Notes under the pieces: model-generated | Told to the model about the DNA's origin: nothing | The model's database searches: none | The model's input: the letters and a program-made list of their open reading frames with translations, nothing else | Made by a program: the position numbers and the translations under genes | Shown here: positions 1 through 12,283 of the stretch, piece by piece | How the letters are laid out: each line of letters starts with the position of its first letter | How positions within the stretch are numbered: position 1 is the stretch's first letter | Assembly (NCBI RefSeq): GCF_017562075.2 | Contig: NW_024427779.1 | Span: 1 to 64,000 of the forward strand | DNA length: 64,000 nucleotides | Direction: 5' to 3' | Origin: Anopheles merus | Lineage: Eukaryota; Arthropoda; Insecta; Diptera; Culicidae

Positions 1-3000
1 ATTGAATAGTTTTCCCGAGTAAAATGCATTCAGAGCCCATTTACAAGACTATCCTTGAGTTTAATCGTAGAACCCATGTGCGGCTTTAGAAGACCGCTTC
101 AATACCTTTCCAAAACTGTCTTAATCGTCTCGCTAGGACACATGGTTACGAATTATGGCCATTTGAAGGTGTCACCACTTTCCCATCCATCCATACTGGC
201 ATGGTTGAAATTTTTGACGAAAATGCAAGGTCAACCATTATCGTTTCTTATATCATTGAGGCTTCTTGAATACCAACCAAAGCCCTGGAACACAATAATA
301 AGATCTTGGCGATGAAAAAGTCTCAAAATGGGTCATAGTGCACTATATACGCATGCTAAAATTGTGATATTTTTCCCGAGTAAAATGCATTCAGAGCCCA
401 TTTACAAGACTATCCGTGAGTTTAATCGTAGAACCCATGTGCGGCTTTAGAAGACCGCTTCAATACCTTTCCAAAACTGTCTTAATCGTCTCGCTAGGAC
501 ACATGGTTACGAAGTTATGGCCTTTGAAGGAAATGTCCAACTTTTCCCATCCCCCATATGGCCATGGTTGAAATTTTGACGAAAATGCAAGGTCAACCAT
601 TATCGTTCTTATATCATTGAGGCTTCTTGAATACCAAACCAAAGCCCTGGAACACAATAATAAGATCTTGGCGATGAAAAAGTCTCAAAATGGGTCATAG
701 TGCACTATATACGCATGCTAAAATTGATAGGTTTTCCCGAGTAAAATGCATTCAGAGCCCATTTACAAGACTATCCGTGAGTTTAATCGTAGAACCCATG
801 TGCGGCTTTAAAGACCGCTTCAATACCTTTCCAAAACTGTCTTAATCGTCTCGCTAGGACACATGGTTACGAAGTTATGGCCATTTGAAGGAATGTCCAA
901 CTTTCCCATCCATCCATATGGCCATGGTTGAAATTTTGACGAAAATGCAAGGTCAACCATTATCGTTCTTATATCTTGAGGCTTCTTGATAACCAAACCA
1001 AAGCCCTGGAACACATATAAGTCTTGGCGATGAAAAAGTCTCAAAATGGGTCATAGTGCACTATATACGCATGCTAAAATTGATAGTTTTCCCGAGTAAA
1101 ATGCATTCAGAGCCCATTTACAAGACTATCCGTGAGTTTAATCGTAGAACCCATGTGCGGCTTTAGAAGACCGCTTCAATACCTTTCCAAAACTGTCTTA
1201 ATCGTCTCGCTAGGACACATGGTTACGAAGTTATGGCCATTTGAAGGAATGTCCAACTTTCCCATCCATCCATATGGCCATGGTTGAAATTTTGACGAAA
1301 ATGCAAGGTCAACCATTATCGTTCTTATATCATTGAGGCTTCTTGAATAACCAAACCAAAGCCCTGGAACACAATAATAAGGATCTTGGCGATGAAAAAG
1401 TCTCAAAATGGGTCATAGTGCACTATATACGCATGCTAAAATTGATAGGTTTTCCCGAGTAAAATGCATTCAGAGGCCATTTACAAGACTACCGTGAGTT
1501 TAATCGTAGAACCCATGTGCGGCTTTAGAAGACCGCTTCAATACCTTTCCAAAACTGTCTTAATCGTCTCGCTAGGACACATGGTTACGAAGTTATGGCC
1601 ATTTGAAGGAATGTCCAACTTTCCCATCCATCCATATGGCCATGGTTGAAATTTTGACGAAAATGCAAGGTCAACCATTATCGTTCTTATATCATTGAGG
1701 CTTCTTGAATAACCAAACCAAAGCCCTGGAACACAATAATAAGGATCTTGGCGATGAAAAAGTCTCAAAATGGGTCATAGTGCACTATATACGCATGCTA
1801 AAATTGATAGGTTTTCCCGAGTAAAATGCATTCGAGCCCATTTACAAGACTATCCGTGAGTTTAATCGTAGAACCCATGCGGCTTAGAAGACCGCTTCAA
1901 TACCTTTCCAAAACTGTCTTAATCGTCTCGCTAGGACACATGGTTACGAAGTTATGGCCATTTGAAGGAATGTCCAACTTTCCCATCCATCCATATGGCC
2001 ATGGTTGAAATTTTGACGAAAATGCAAGGTCAACCATTATCGTTCTTATATCATTGAGGCTTCTTGAATAACCAAACCAAAGCCCTGGAACACAATAATA
2101 AGATCTTGGCGATGAAAAAGTCTCAAAATGGGTCATAGTGCACTATATACGCATGCTAAAATTGATAGGTTTTCCGAGTAAAATGCATTCAGAGCCCATT
2201 TGCAAGACTATCCGTGAGTTTAATCTTAGAACCCATGTGCGGCTTTAGAAGACCGCTTAAATACCTTTCCAAAACTGTCTTAATCGTCTCGCTAGGACAC
2301 ATGGTTACGAAGTTATGGCCATTTCAAGGAATGTCCAACTTTCCCATCCATCCATATGGCCATGGTTGAAATTTTGACGAAAATGCAAGGTCAACCATTA
2401 TCGTTCTTATATCATTGAGGCTTCTTGAATAACCAAACCAAAGCCCTGGAACACAATAATAAGGATCTTGGCGATGAAAAAGTCTCAAAATGGGTCATAG
2501 TGCACTATATACGCATGCTAAAATTGATAGGTTTTCCCGAGTAAAATGCATTCAGAGCCCATTTACAAGACTATCCGTGAGTTTAATCGTAGAACCCATG
2601 TACGGCTTTAAAAGACCGCTTCAATACCTTTCCAAAACTGTCTTAATCGTCTCGCTAGGACACATGGTTACGAAGTTATGGCCATTTGAAGGAATGTCCA
2701 ACTTTCCATCCATCCATATGGCCATGGTTGAAATTTTGACGAAAATGCAAGGTCAACCATTATCGTTCTTATATCATTGAGGCTTCTTGAATAACCAAAC
2801 CAAAGCCCTGGAACACAATAATAAGGATCTTGGCGATGAAAAAGTCTCAAAATGGGTCATAGTGCACTATATACGCATGCTAAAATTGATAGGTTTTCCC
2901 GAGTAAAATGCATTCAGAGCCCATTTACAAAACTACCCGAGAGTTTAATCGTAGAACCCATGTGCGGCTTTAGAAGACCGCTTCAATACCTTTCCAAAAC

Positions 3001-6000
3001 TGTCTTAATCGTCTCGCTAGGACACATGGTTACGAAGTTATGGCCATTTGAAGGAATGTCCAACATTCCCATCCATCCATATGGCCATGGTTGAAATTTT
3101 GACGAAAATGCAAGGTCAACCATTATCGTTCTTATATCATTGAGGCTTCTTGAATAACCAAACCAAAGCCCTGGAACACAATAATAAGGATCTTGGCGAT
3201 GAAAAAGTCTCAAAATGGGTCATAGTGCACTATATACGCATGCTAAAATTGATAGGTTTTCCCGAGTAAAATGCATTCAGAGCCCATTTACAAGACTACC
3301 CGTGAGTTTAATCGTAGAACCCATGTGCGGCTTTAGAAGACCGCTTCAATACCTTTCCAAAACTGTCTTAATCGTCTCGCTAGGACACATGGTTACGAAG
3401 TTATGGCCATTTGAAGGAATGTCCAACTTTCCCATCCATCCATATGGCCATGGTTGAAATTTTGACGAAAATGCAAGGTCAACCATTATCGTTCTTATAT
3501 CATTGAGGCTTCTTGAATAACCAAACCAAAGCCCTGGAACACAATAATAAGGATCTTGGCGATGAAAAAGTCTCAAAATGGGTCATAGTGCACTATATAC
3601 GCATGCTAAAATTGATAGGTTTTCCCGAGTAAAATGCATTCAGAGCCCATTTACAAGACTATCCGTGAGTTTAATCGTAGAACCCATGTGCGGCTTTAGA
3701 AGACCGCTTCAATACCTTTCCAAAACTGTCTTAATCGTCTCGCTAGGACACATGGCTACGAAGTTATGGCCATTTGAAGGAATGTCCAACTTTCCCATCC
3801 ATCCATATGGCCATGGTTGAAATTTTGACGAAAATGCAAGGTCAACCATTATCGTTCTTATATCATTGAGGCTTCTTGAATAACCAAATCAAAGCCCTGG
3901 AACACAATAATAAGGATCTTGGCGATGAAAAAGTCTCAAAATGGGTCATAGTGCACTATATACGCATGCTAAAATTGAAAGGTTTTCCCGAGTAAAATGC
4001 ATTCAGAGCCCATTTACAAGACTATCCGTGAGTTTAATCGTAGAACCCATGTGCGGCTTTAGAAGACCGCTTCAATACCTTTCCAAAACTGTCTTAATCG
4101 TCTCGCTAGGACACATGGTCACGAAGTTATGGCCATTTGAAGGAATGTCCAACTTTCCCATCCATCCATATGGCCATGGTTGAAATTTTGACGAAAATGC
4201 AAGGTCAACCATTATCGTTCTTATATCATTGAGGCTTCTTGAATAACCAAACCAAAGCCCTGGAACACAATAATAAGGATCTTGGCGATTAAAAAGTCTC
4301 AAAATGGGTCATAGTGCACTATATACGCATGCTAAAATTGATAGGTTTTCCCGAGTAAAATGCATTCAGATGCCATTTACAAGACTACCCGTGAGTTTAA
4401 TCGTAGAACCCATGTGCGGCTTTAGAAGACCGCTTCAATACCTTTCCAAAACTGTCTTAATCGTCTCGCTAGGACACATGGTTACGAAGTTATGGCCATT
4501 TGAAGGAATGTCCAACTTTCCCATCCATCCATATGGCCATGGTTGAAATTTTGACGAAAATGCAAGGTCAACCATTATCGTTCTTATATCATTGAGGCTT
4601 CTTGAATAACCAAACCAAAGCCCTGGAACACAATAATAAGGATCTTGGCGATGAAAAAGTCTCAAAATGGGTCATAGTGCACTATATACGCATGCTAAAA
4701 TTGATAGGTTTTCCCGAGTAAAATGCATTCAGAGCCCATTTACAAGACTATCCGTGAGTTTAATCGTAGAACCCATGTGCGGCTTTAGAAGACCGCTTCA
4801 ATACCTTTCCAAAACTGTCTTAATCGTCTCGCTAGGACACATGGTTACGAAGTTATGGCCATTTGAAGGAATGTCCAACTTTCCCATCCATCCATATGGC
4901 CAAGGTTGAAATTTTGACGAAAATGCAAGGTCAACCATTATCGTTCTTATATCATTGAGGCTTCTTGAATAACCAAACCAAAGCCCTGGAACACAATAAT
5001 AAGGATCTTGGCGATGAAAAAGTCTCAAAATGGGTCATAGTGCACTATATACGCATGCTAAAATTGATAGGTTTTCCCGAGTAAAATGCATTCAGAGCCC
5101 ATTTACAAGACTATCCGTGAGTTTAATCGTAGAACCCATGTGCGGCTTTAGAAGACCGCTTCAATACCTTTCCAAAACTGTCTTAATCGTCTCGCTAGGA
5201 CACATGGTTACGAAGTTATGGCCATTTGAAGGAATGTCCAACTTTCCCATCCATCCATATGGCCATGGTTGAAATTTTGACGAAAATGCAAGGTCAACCA
5301 TTATCGTTCTTATATCATTGAGGCTTCTTGAATAACCAAACCAAAGCCCTGGAACACAATAATAAGGATCTTGGCGATGAAAAAGTCTCAAAATGGGTCA
5401 TAGTGCACTATATACGCATGCTAAAATTGATAGGTTTTCCCGAGTAAAATGCATTCAGAGCCCATTTACAAGACTATCCGTGAGTTTAATCGTAGAACCA
5501 ATGTGCGGCTTTAAAAGACCGATTCAATACCTTTCCAAAACTGTCTTAATCGTCTCGCTAGGACACATGGTTACGAAGTTATGGCCATTTGAAGGAATGT
5601 CCAACTTTCCCATCCATCCATATGGCCATGGTTGAAATTTTGACGAAAATGCAAGGTCAACCATTATCGTTCTTATATCATTGAGGCTTCTTGAATAACC
5701 AAACCAAAGCCCTGGAACACAATAATAAGGATCTTGGCGATGAAAAAGTCTCAAAATGGGTCATAGTGCACTATATACGCATGCTACAATTAATAGGTTT
5801 TCCCGAGTAAAATGCATTCAGAGCCCATTTACAAGACTATCTGTGAGTTTAATCGTAGAACCCATGTGCGGCTTTGGAAGACCGCTTCAATACCTTTCTA
5901 AAACTGTCTTAATCGTCTCGCTAGGACACATGGTTACGAAGTTATGGCCATTTGAAGGAATGTCCAACTTTCCCCTCCATCCATATGGCCATGGTTGAAA

Positions 6001-7569
6001 TTTTGACGAAAATGCAAGGTCAACCATTATCGTTCTTATATCATTGAGGCTTCTTGAATAACCAAACCAAAGCCCTGGAACACAATAATAAGGATCTTGG
6101 CGATGAAAAAGTCTCAAAATGGGTCATAGTGCACTATATACGCATGCTAAAATTGATAGGTTTTCCCGAGTAAAATGCATTCAGAGCCCATTTACAAGAC
6201 TATCCGTGAGTTTAATCGTAGAACCCATGTGCGGCTTTAGAAGACCGCTTCAATACCTTTCCAAAACTGTCTTAATCGTCTCGCTAGGACACATGGTTAC
6301 GAAGTTATGGCCATTTGAAGGAATGTCCAACTTTCCCCTCCATCCATATGGCCATGGTTGAAATTTTGACGAAAATGCAAGGTCAACCATTATCGTTATT
6401 ATATCATTGAGGCTTCTTGAATAACCAAACCAAAGCCCTGGAACACAATAATAAGGATCTTGGCGATGAAAAAGTCTCAAAATGGGTCATAGTGCACTAT
6501 ATACGCATGCTAAAATTGATAGGTTTTCCCGAGTAAAATGCATTCAGAGCCCATTTACAAGACTATCCGTGAGTTTAATCGTAGAACCCATGTGCGGCTT
6601 TAGAAGACCGCTTCAATACCTTTCCAAAACTGTCTTAATCGTCTCGCTAGGACACATGGTTACGAAGTTATGGCCATTTGAAGGAATGTCCAACTTTCCC
6701 ATCCATCCATATGGCCATGGTTGAAATTTTGACGAAAATGCAAGGTCAACCATTATCGTTCTTATATCATTGAGGCTTCTTGAATAACCAAACCAAAGCC
6801 CTGGAACACAATAATAAGGATCTTGGCGATGAAAAAGTCTCAAAATGGGTCATAGTGCACTATATACGCATGCTAAAATTGATAGGTTTTCCCGAGTAAA
6901 ATGCATTCAGAGCCCATTTACAAGACTATCCGTGAGTTTAATCGTAGAACCCATGTGCGGCTTTAGAAGACCGCTTCAATACCTTTCCAAAACTGTCTTA
7001 ATCGTCTCGCTAGGACACATGGCTACGAAGTTATGGCCATTTGAAGGAATGTCCAACTTTCCCATCCATCCATATGGCCATGGTTGAAATTTTGACGAAA
7101 ATGCAAGGTCAACCATTATCGTTCTTATATCATTGAGGCTTCTTGAATAACCAAACCAAGCCCTGGAACACAATAATAAGGATCTTGGCGATGAAAAAGT
7201 CTCAAAATGGGTCATAGTGCACTATATACGCATGCTAAAATTGATAGGTTTTCCCGAGTAAAATGCATTCAGAGCCCATTTACAAGACTACCCGTGAGTT
7301 TAATCGTAGAACCCATGTGCGGCTTTAGAAGACCGCTTCAATACCTTTCCAAAACTGTCTTAATCGTCTCGCTAGGACACATGGTTACGAAGTTATGGCC
7401 ATTTGAAGGAATGTCCAACTTTCCCATCCATCCATATGGCCATGGTTGAAATTTTGACGAAAATGCAAGGTCAACCATTATCGTTCTTATATCATTGAGG
7501 CTTCTTGAATAACCAAACCAAAGCCCTGGAACACAATAATAAGGATCTTGGCGATGAAAAAGTCTCAAA

Positions 7570-10110
7570 ATGGGTCATAGTGCACTATATACGCATGCTA
7601 AAATTGATAGGTTTTCCCGAGTAAAATGCATTCAGAGCCCATTTACAAGACTATCCGTGAGTTTAATCGTAGAACCCATGTGCGGCTTTAGAAGACCGCT
7701 TCAATACCTTTCCAAAACTGTCTTAATCGTCTCGCTAGGACACATGGTTACGAAGTTATGGCCATTTGAAGGAATGTCCAACTTTCCCCTCCATCCATAT
7801 GGCCATGGTTGAAATTTTGACGAAAATGCAAGGTCAACCATTATCGTTCTTATATCATTGAGGCTTCTTGAATAACCAAACCAAAGCCCTGGAACACAAT
7901 AATAAGGATCTTGGCGATGAAAAAGTCTCAAAATGGGTCATAGTGCACTATATACACATGCTAAAATTGATAGGTTTTCCCGAGTAAAATGCATTCAGAG
8001 CCCATTTACAAGACTATCCGTGAGTTTAATCGTAGAACCCATGTGCGGCTTTGGAAGACCGCTTCAATACCTTTCCAAAACTGTCTTAATCGTCTCGCTA
8101 GGACACATGGTTACGAAGTTATGGCCATTTGAAGGAATGTCCAACTTTCCCATCCATCCATATGGCCATGGTTGAAATTTTGACGAAAATGCAAGGTCAA
8201 CCATTATCGTTCTTATATCATTGAGGCTTCTTGAATAACCAAACCAAAGCCCTGGAACACAATAATAAGGATCTTGGCGATGAAAAAGTCTCAAAATGGG
8301 TCATAGTGCACTATATACGCATGCTAAAATTGATAGGTTTTCCCGAGTAAAATGCATTCAGAGCCCATTTACAAGACTATCCGTGAGTTTAATCGTAGAA
8401 CCCATGTGCGGCTTCAGAAGACCGCTTCAATACCTTTCCAAAACTGTCTTAATCGTCTCGCTAGGACACATGGTTACGAAGTTATGGCCATTTGAAGGAA
8501 TGTCCAACTTTCCCCTCCATCCATATGGCCATGGTTGAAATTTTGACGAAAATGCAAGGTCAACCATTATCGTTCTTATATCATTGAGGCTTCTTGAATA
8601 ACCAAACCAAAGCCCTGAAACACAATAATAAGGATCTTGGCGATGAAAAAGTCTCAAAATGGGTCATAGTGCACTATATACGCATGCTAAAATTGATAGG
8701 TTTTCCCGAGTTAAATGCATTCAGAGCCCATTTACAAGACTATCCGTGAGTTTAATCGTAGAACCCATGTGCGGCTTTAGAAGACCGCTTCAATACCTTT
8801 CCAAAACTGTCTTAATCGTCTCGCTAGGACACATGGTTACGAAGTTATGGCCATTTGAAGGAATGTCCAACTTTCCCATCCATCCATATGGCCAGGGTTG
8901 AAATTTTGACGAAATTGCAAGGTCAACCATTATCGTTCTTATATCATTGAGGCTTCTTGAATAACCAAACCAAAGCCCTGGAACACAATAATAAGGATCT
9001 TGGCGATGAAAAAGTCTCAAAATGGGTCATAGTGCACTATATACGCATGCTAAAATTGATAGGTTTTCCCGAGTAAAATGCATTCAGAGCCCATTTACAA
9101 GACTATCCGTGAGTTTAATCGTAGAACCCATGTGCGGCTTTAGAAGACCGCTTCAATACCTTTCCAAAACTGTCTTAATCTTCTCGCTAGGACACATGGT
9201 TACGAAGTTATGGTCATTTGAAGGAATGTCCAACTTTCCCCTCCATCCATATGGCCATGGTTGAAATTTTGACGAAAATGCAAGGTCAACCATTATCGTT
9301 CTGATATCATTGAGGCTTCTTGAATAACCAAACCAAAGCCCTGGAACACAATAATAAGAATCTTGGCGATGAAAAAGTCTCAAAATGGGTCATAGTGCAC
9401 TATATACGCATGCTAAAATTGATAGGTTTTCCCGAGTAAAATGCATTCAGAGCCCATTTACAAGACTATCCGTGAGTTTAATCGTAGAACCCATGTGCGG
9501 CTTTAAAAGACCGCTTCAATACCTTTCCAAAACTGTCTTAATCGTCTCGCTAGGACACATGGTTACGAAGTTATGGCCATTTGAAGGAATGTCCAACTTT
9601 CCCCTCCATCCATATGGCCATGGTTGAAATTTTGACGAAAATGCAAGGTCAACCATTATCGTTATTATATCATTGAGGCTTCTTGAATAACCAAACCAAA
9701 GCCCTGGAACACAATAATAAGGATCTTGGCGATGAAAAAGTCTCAAAATGGGTCATAGTGCACTATATACGCATGCTAAAATTGATAGGTTTTCCCGAGT
9801 AAAATGCATTCAGAGCCCATTTACAAGACTATCCGTGAGTTTAATCGTAGAACCCATGTGCGGCTTTAGAAGACCGCTTCAATACCTTTCCAAAACTGTC
9901 TTAATCGTCTCGCTAGGACACATGGTTACGAAGTTATGGCCATTTGAAGGAATGTCCAACTTTCCCATCCATCCATATGGCCATGGTTGAAATTTTGACG
10001 AAAATGCAAGGTCAACCATTATCGTTCTTATATCATTGAGGCTTCTTGAATAACCAAACCAAAGCCCTGGAACACAATAATAAGGATCTTGGCGATGAAA
10101 AAGTCTCAAA
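7570..10110. repeat. Higher-order satellite repeat unit of 7 monomers (2,541 bp), first copy
   Basis: Rare monomer variants in this segment recur exactly 2,541 bp (7 x 363) downstream. The pairs are 8053/10594 (TTTGGAAG), 8415/10956 (CTTCAG), 8712/11253 (GAGTTAAA), 8915/11456 (GAAATTGC), 9181/11722 (AATCTTCTC) and 9214/11755 (GGTCATTT). The second copy begins near 10111 and is cut by element 1 at 11825. It appears to resume at 19395, where the next full monomer (19495) shares the CTTTAAAAG variant with the monomer at 9385. Outer boundaries are approximate because most monomers carry no diagnostic variant. Unequal crossover or segmental duplication is the natural explanation. Confidence 0.85.
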
Positions 10111-11820
10111 ATGGGTCATAGTGCACTATATACGCATGCTAAAATTGATAGGTTTTCCCGAGTAAAATGCATTCAGAGCCCATTTACAAGACTATCCGTG
10201 AGTTTAATCGTAGAACCCATGTGCGGCTTTAGAAGACCGCTTCAATACCTTTCCAAAACTGTCTTAATCGTCTCGCTAGGACACATGGTTACGAAGTTAT
10301 GGCCATTTGAAGGAATGTCCAACTTTCCCCTCCATCCATATGGCCATGGTTGAAATTTTGACGAAAATGCAAGGTCAACCATTATCGTTCTTATATCATT
10401 GAGGCTTCTTGAATAACCAAACCAAAGCCCTGGAACACAATAATAAGGATCTTGGCGATGAAAAAGTCTCAAAATGGGTCATAGTGCACTATATACGCAT
10501 GCTAAAATTGATAGGTTTTCCCGAGTAAAATGCATTCAGAGCCCATTTACAAGACTATCCGTGAGTTTAATCGTAGAACCCATGTGCGGCTTTGGAAGAC
10601 CGCTTCAATACCTTTCCAAAACTGTCTTAATCGTCTCGCTAGGACACATGGTTACGAAGTTATGGCCATTTGAAGGAATGTCCAACTTTCCCATCCATCC
10701 ATATGGCCATGGTTGAAATTTTGACGAAAATGCAAGGTCAACCATTATCGTTCTTATATCATTGAGGCTTCTTGAATAACCAAACCAAAGCCCTGGAACA
10801 CAATAATAAGGATCTTGGCGATGAAAAAGTCTCAAAATGGGTCATAGTGCACTATATACGCATGCTAAAATTGATAGGTTTTCCCGAGTAAAATGCATTC
10901 AGAGCCCATTTACAAGACTATCCGTGAGTTTAATCGTAGAACCCATGTGCGGCTTCAGAAGACCGCTTCAATACCTTTCCAAAACTGTCTTAATCGTCTC
11001 GCTAGGACACATGGTTACGAAGTTATGGCCATTTGAAGGAATGTCCAACTTTCCCCTCCATCCATATGGCCATGGTTGAAATTTTGACGAAAATGCAAGG
11101 TCAACCATTATCGTTCTTATATCATTGAGGCTTCTTGAATAACCAAACCAAAGCCCTGGAACACAATAATAAGGATCTTGGCGATGAAAAGGTCTCAAAA
11201 TGGGTCATAGTGCACTATATACGCATGCTAAAATTGATAGGTTTTCCCGAGTTAAATGCATTCAGAGCCCATTTACAAGACTATCCGTGAGTTTAATCGT
11301 AGAACCCATGTGCGGCTTTAGAAGACCGCTTCAATACCTTTCCAAAACTGTCTTAATCGTCTCGCTAGGACACATGGTTACGAAGTTATGGCCATTTGAA
11401 GGAATGTCCAACTTTCCCATCCATCCATATGGCCAGGGTTGAAATTTTGACGAAATTGCAAGGTCAACCATTATCGTTCTTATATCATTGAGGCTTCTTG
11501 AATAACCAAACCAAAGCCCTGGAACACAATAATAAGGATCTTGGCGATGAAAAGGTCTCAAAATGGGTCATAGTGCACTATATACGCATGCTAAAATTGA
11601 TAGGTTTTCCCGAGTAAAATGCATTCAGAGCCCATTTACAAGACTATCCGTGAGTTTAATCGTAGAACCCATGTGCGGCTTTAGAAGACCGCTTCAATAC
11701 CTTTCCAAAACTGTCTTAATCTTCTCGCTAGGACACATGGTTACGAAGTTATGGTCATTTGAAGGAATGTCCAACTTTCCCCTCCATCCATATGGCCATG
11801 GTTGAAATTTTGATGAAAAT

Positions 11821-11825
11821 GCAAG
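11821..11825. repeat. Target site duplication GCAAG, left copy
   Basis: GCAAG directly precedes the 5' LTR and is repeated at 19390-19394 directly after the 3' LTR. Five bases is usual for BEL/Pao integrases. The uninterrupted monomers read AATGCAAGGTCAACC here, so one GCAAG belongs to the satellite and the other was made on insertion. Confidence 0.97.
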
Positions 11826-11999
11826 TGGTCATGTAAATCGATGAGGTTCGAAACCGTCAACGGGGAAACGGTCACCGGTTTTGAACAGCATCTTTCGAAT
11901 GCGTTTCGAAAGATTGCGCTTGCGTTCCGAAACGCACTTTGACCTGATAACCTCGTGTCCCCACGTCAGGTTATCGATACGTCATGTGAGAGCGTGCGT

Positions 12000-12030
12000 G
12001 AGAGAGAATTTTGTGCATAAATTCTCTCTC
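12000..12030 (+). other. Perfect 12-bp hairpin in the element 1 5' LTR
   Basis: Arms GAGAGAGAATTT (12000-12011) and AAATTCTCTCTC (12019-12030) flank a 7-base loop. In the 3' LTR one substitution (CTCTCCC) breaks a single pair. Its role is unknown. RNA structure in the R/U5 region is common in retroelements, so a packaging or reverse-transcription role is possible but not shown. Confidence 0.7.
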
Positions 12031-12114
12031 AGCATCCTGGGGAATCGGCTATCGTGGGCTTCGTGCGATCGATCAGCGGATCGATCGATCATTCATATAC
12101 GTGTAGTTGAGTGG

Positions 12115-12120
12115 AATAAA
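12115..12120 (+). promoter_or_regulatory. Polyadenylation signal AATAAA in element 1 5' LTR
   Basis: A canonical AATAAA hexamer precedes the T-rich 3' part of the LTR. The functional copy would be the equivalent hexamer in the 3' LTR at 19304-19309. Confidence 0.6.
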
Positions 12121-12199
12121 TGATAGCATTATAACGTTTTAAAAACATTCTACGTCCTAGTGTTTTTTATTTTTTTTTTTGCGACTTCGTGAAAGAACA

Positions 12200-12283
12200 T
12201 TTGGTGACCCCGACGTGATATTGCTACGTGAAAAAGGTGAAGTAATAGTGAGTTGTGCTACGTGCTAGTGAAAAGAAGGCAAT
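12200..12283 (+). other. Element 1 short untranslated leader
   Basis: This 84-bp stretch between the 5' LTR and the first gag ATG contains the primer binding site. I see no upstream ATG and no strong splice donor, in contrast to element 2. Confidence 0.6.
12202..12219 (+). other. Element 1 primer binding site, tRNA-Trp
   Basis: TGGTGACCCCGACGTGAT starts two bases after the 5' LTR. It is complementary to the CCA-tailed 3' end of tRNA-Trp over 18 bases, the same primer class used by avian leukosis-type retroviruses. The position just inside the 5' LTR is where minus-strand synthesis starts. Confidence 0.9.

Larger units (their letters stand above)
1..11825. repeat. 363-bp tandem satellite array, left block
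   Basis: About 32.6 head-to-tail copies of a 363-bp monomer. I set phase 1 at the ATGGGTCATAG that recurs at 2852, 3215, 3578 and so on, always 363 bp apart. Each monomer contains GTGCAC, TATATAC, GCATGC and the overlapping palindromes CCATATGG, TGGCCA and CCATGG. The length is close to twice a typical nucleosome repeat and is divisible by three, so small open frames on both strands recur in every copy; I do not regard them as genes. The first 2.2 kb carries many single-base indels. From 5756 on, copies with CCCCTCC are mixed with copies with CCCATCC. The block ends inside a monomer where element 1 inserted. I do not recognise the satellite family. Confidence 0.97.
11826..12199 (+). repeat. 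Element 1 5' LTR (374 bp)
   Basis: It begins TGGTCATG and ends GAAAGAACA. An AATAAA polyadenylation signal lies at 12115-12120, followed by a T-rich stretch. Compared with the 3' LTR it has about four substitutions, one base missing near the T-run, and 16 extra bases that include AGGTTATC and lie between ACGTC direct repeats. It contains perfect hairpins at 11890-11914 (10-bp arms) and 12000-12030 (12-bp arms), and the self-complementary GATCGATC cluster near 12070-12091. No convincing TATA box is visible. A small open frame here (11881-12123) is not a gene. Confidence 0.97.

Noticed and set aside
2893..2912. CENP-B box-like motif (TCCCGAGTAAAATGCAT) in each monomer
   Set aside because: Only the CCCG half and one further base fit the reverse-complement consensus. 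The required CGAA half is absent, so I do not call it a CENP-B box.
3188..3212. Hammerhead ribozyme core in the monomer (GGCGATGAAAAAG), as seen in some insect satellites
   Set aside because: There is no CTGATGA box with a matching GAAA and cleavage triplet on either strand, and the stems do not form.
2852..3213. Repeated open frames of 80 aa (+) and 76 aa (-) in nearly every satellite monomer as a tandem gene family
   Set aside because: They recur only because the 363-bp unit is divisible by three and highly homogenised. The two frames overlap on opposite strands, resemble no family I know, and indels in several copies break them freely.
1..11825. CRISPR array
   Set aside because: The repeats are long and contiguous with no variable spacers, and the DNA is eukaryotic with no cas genes.
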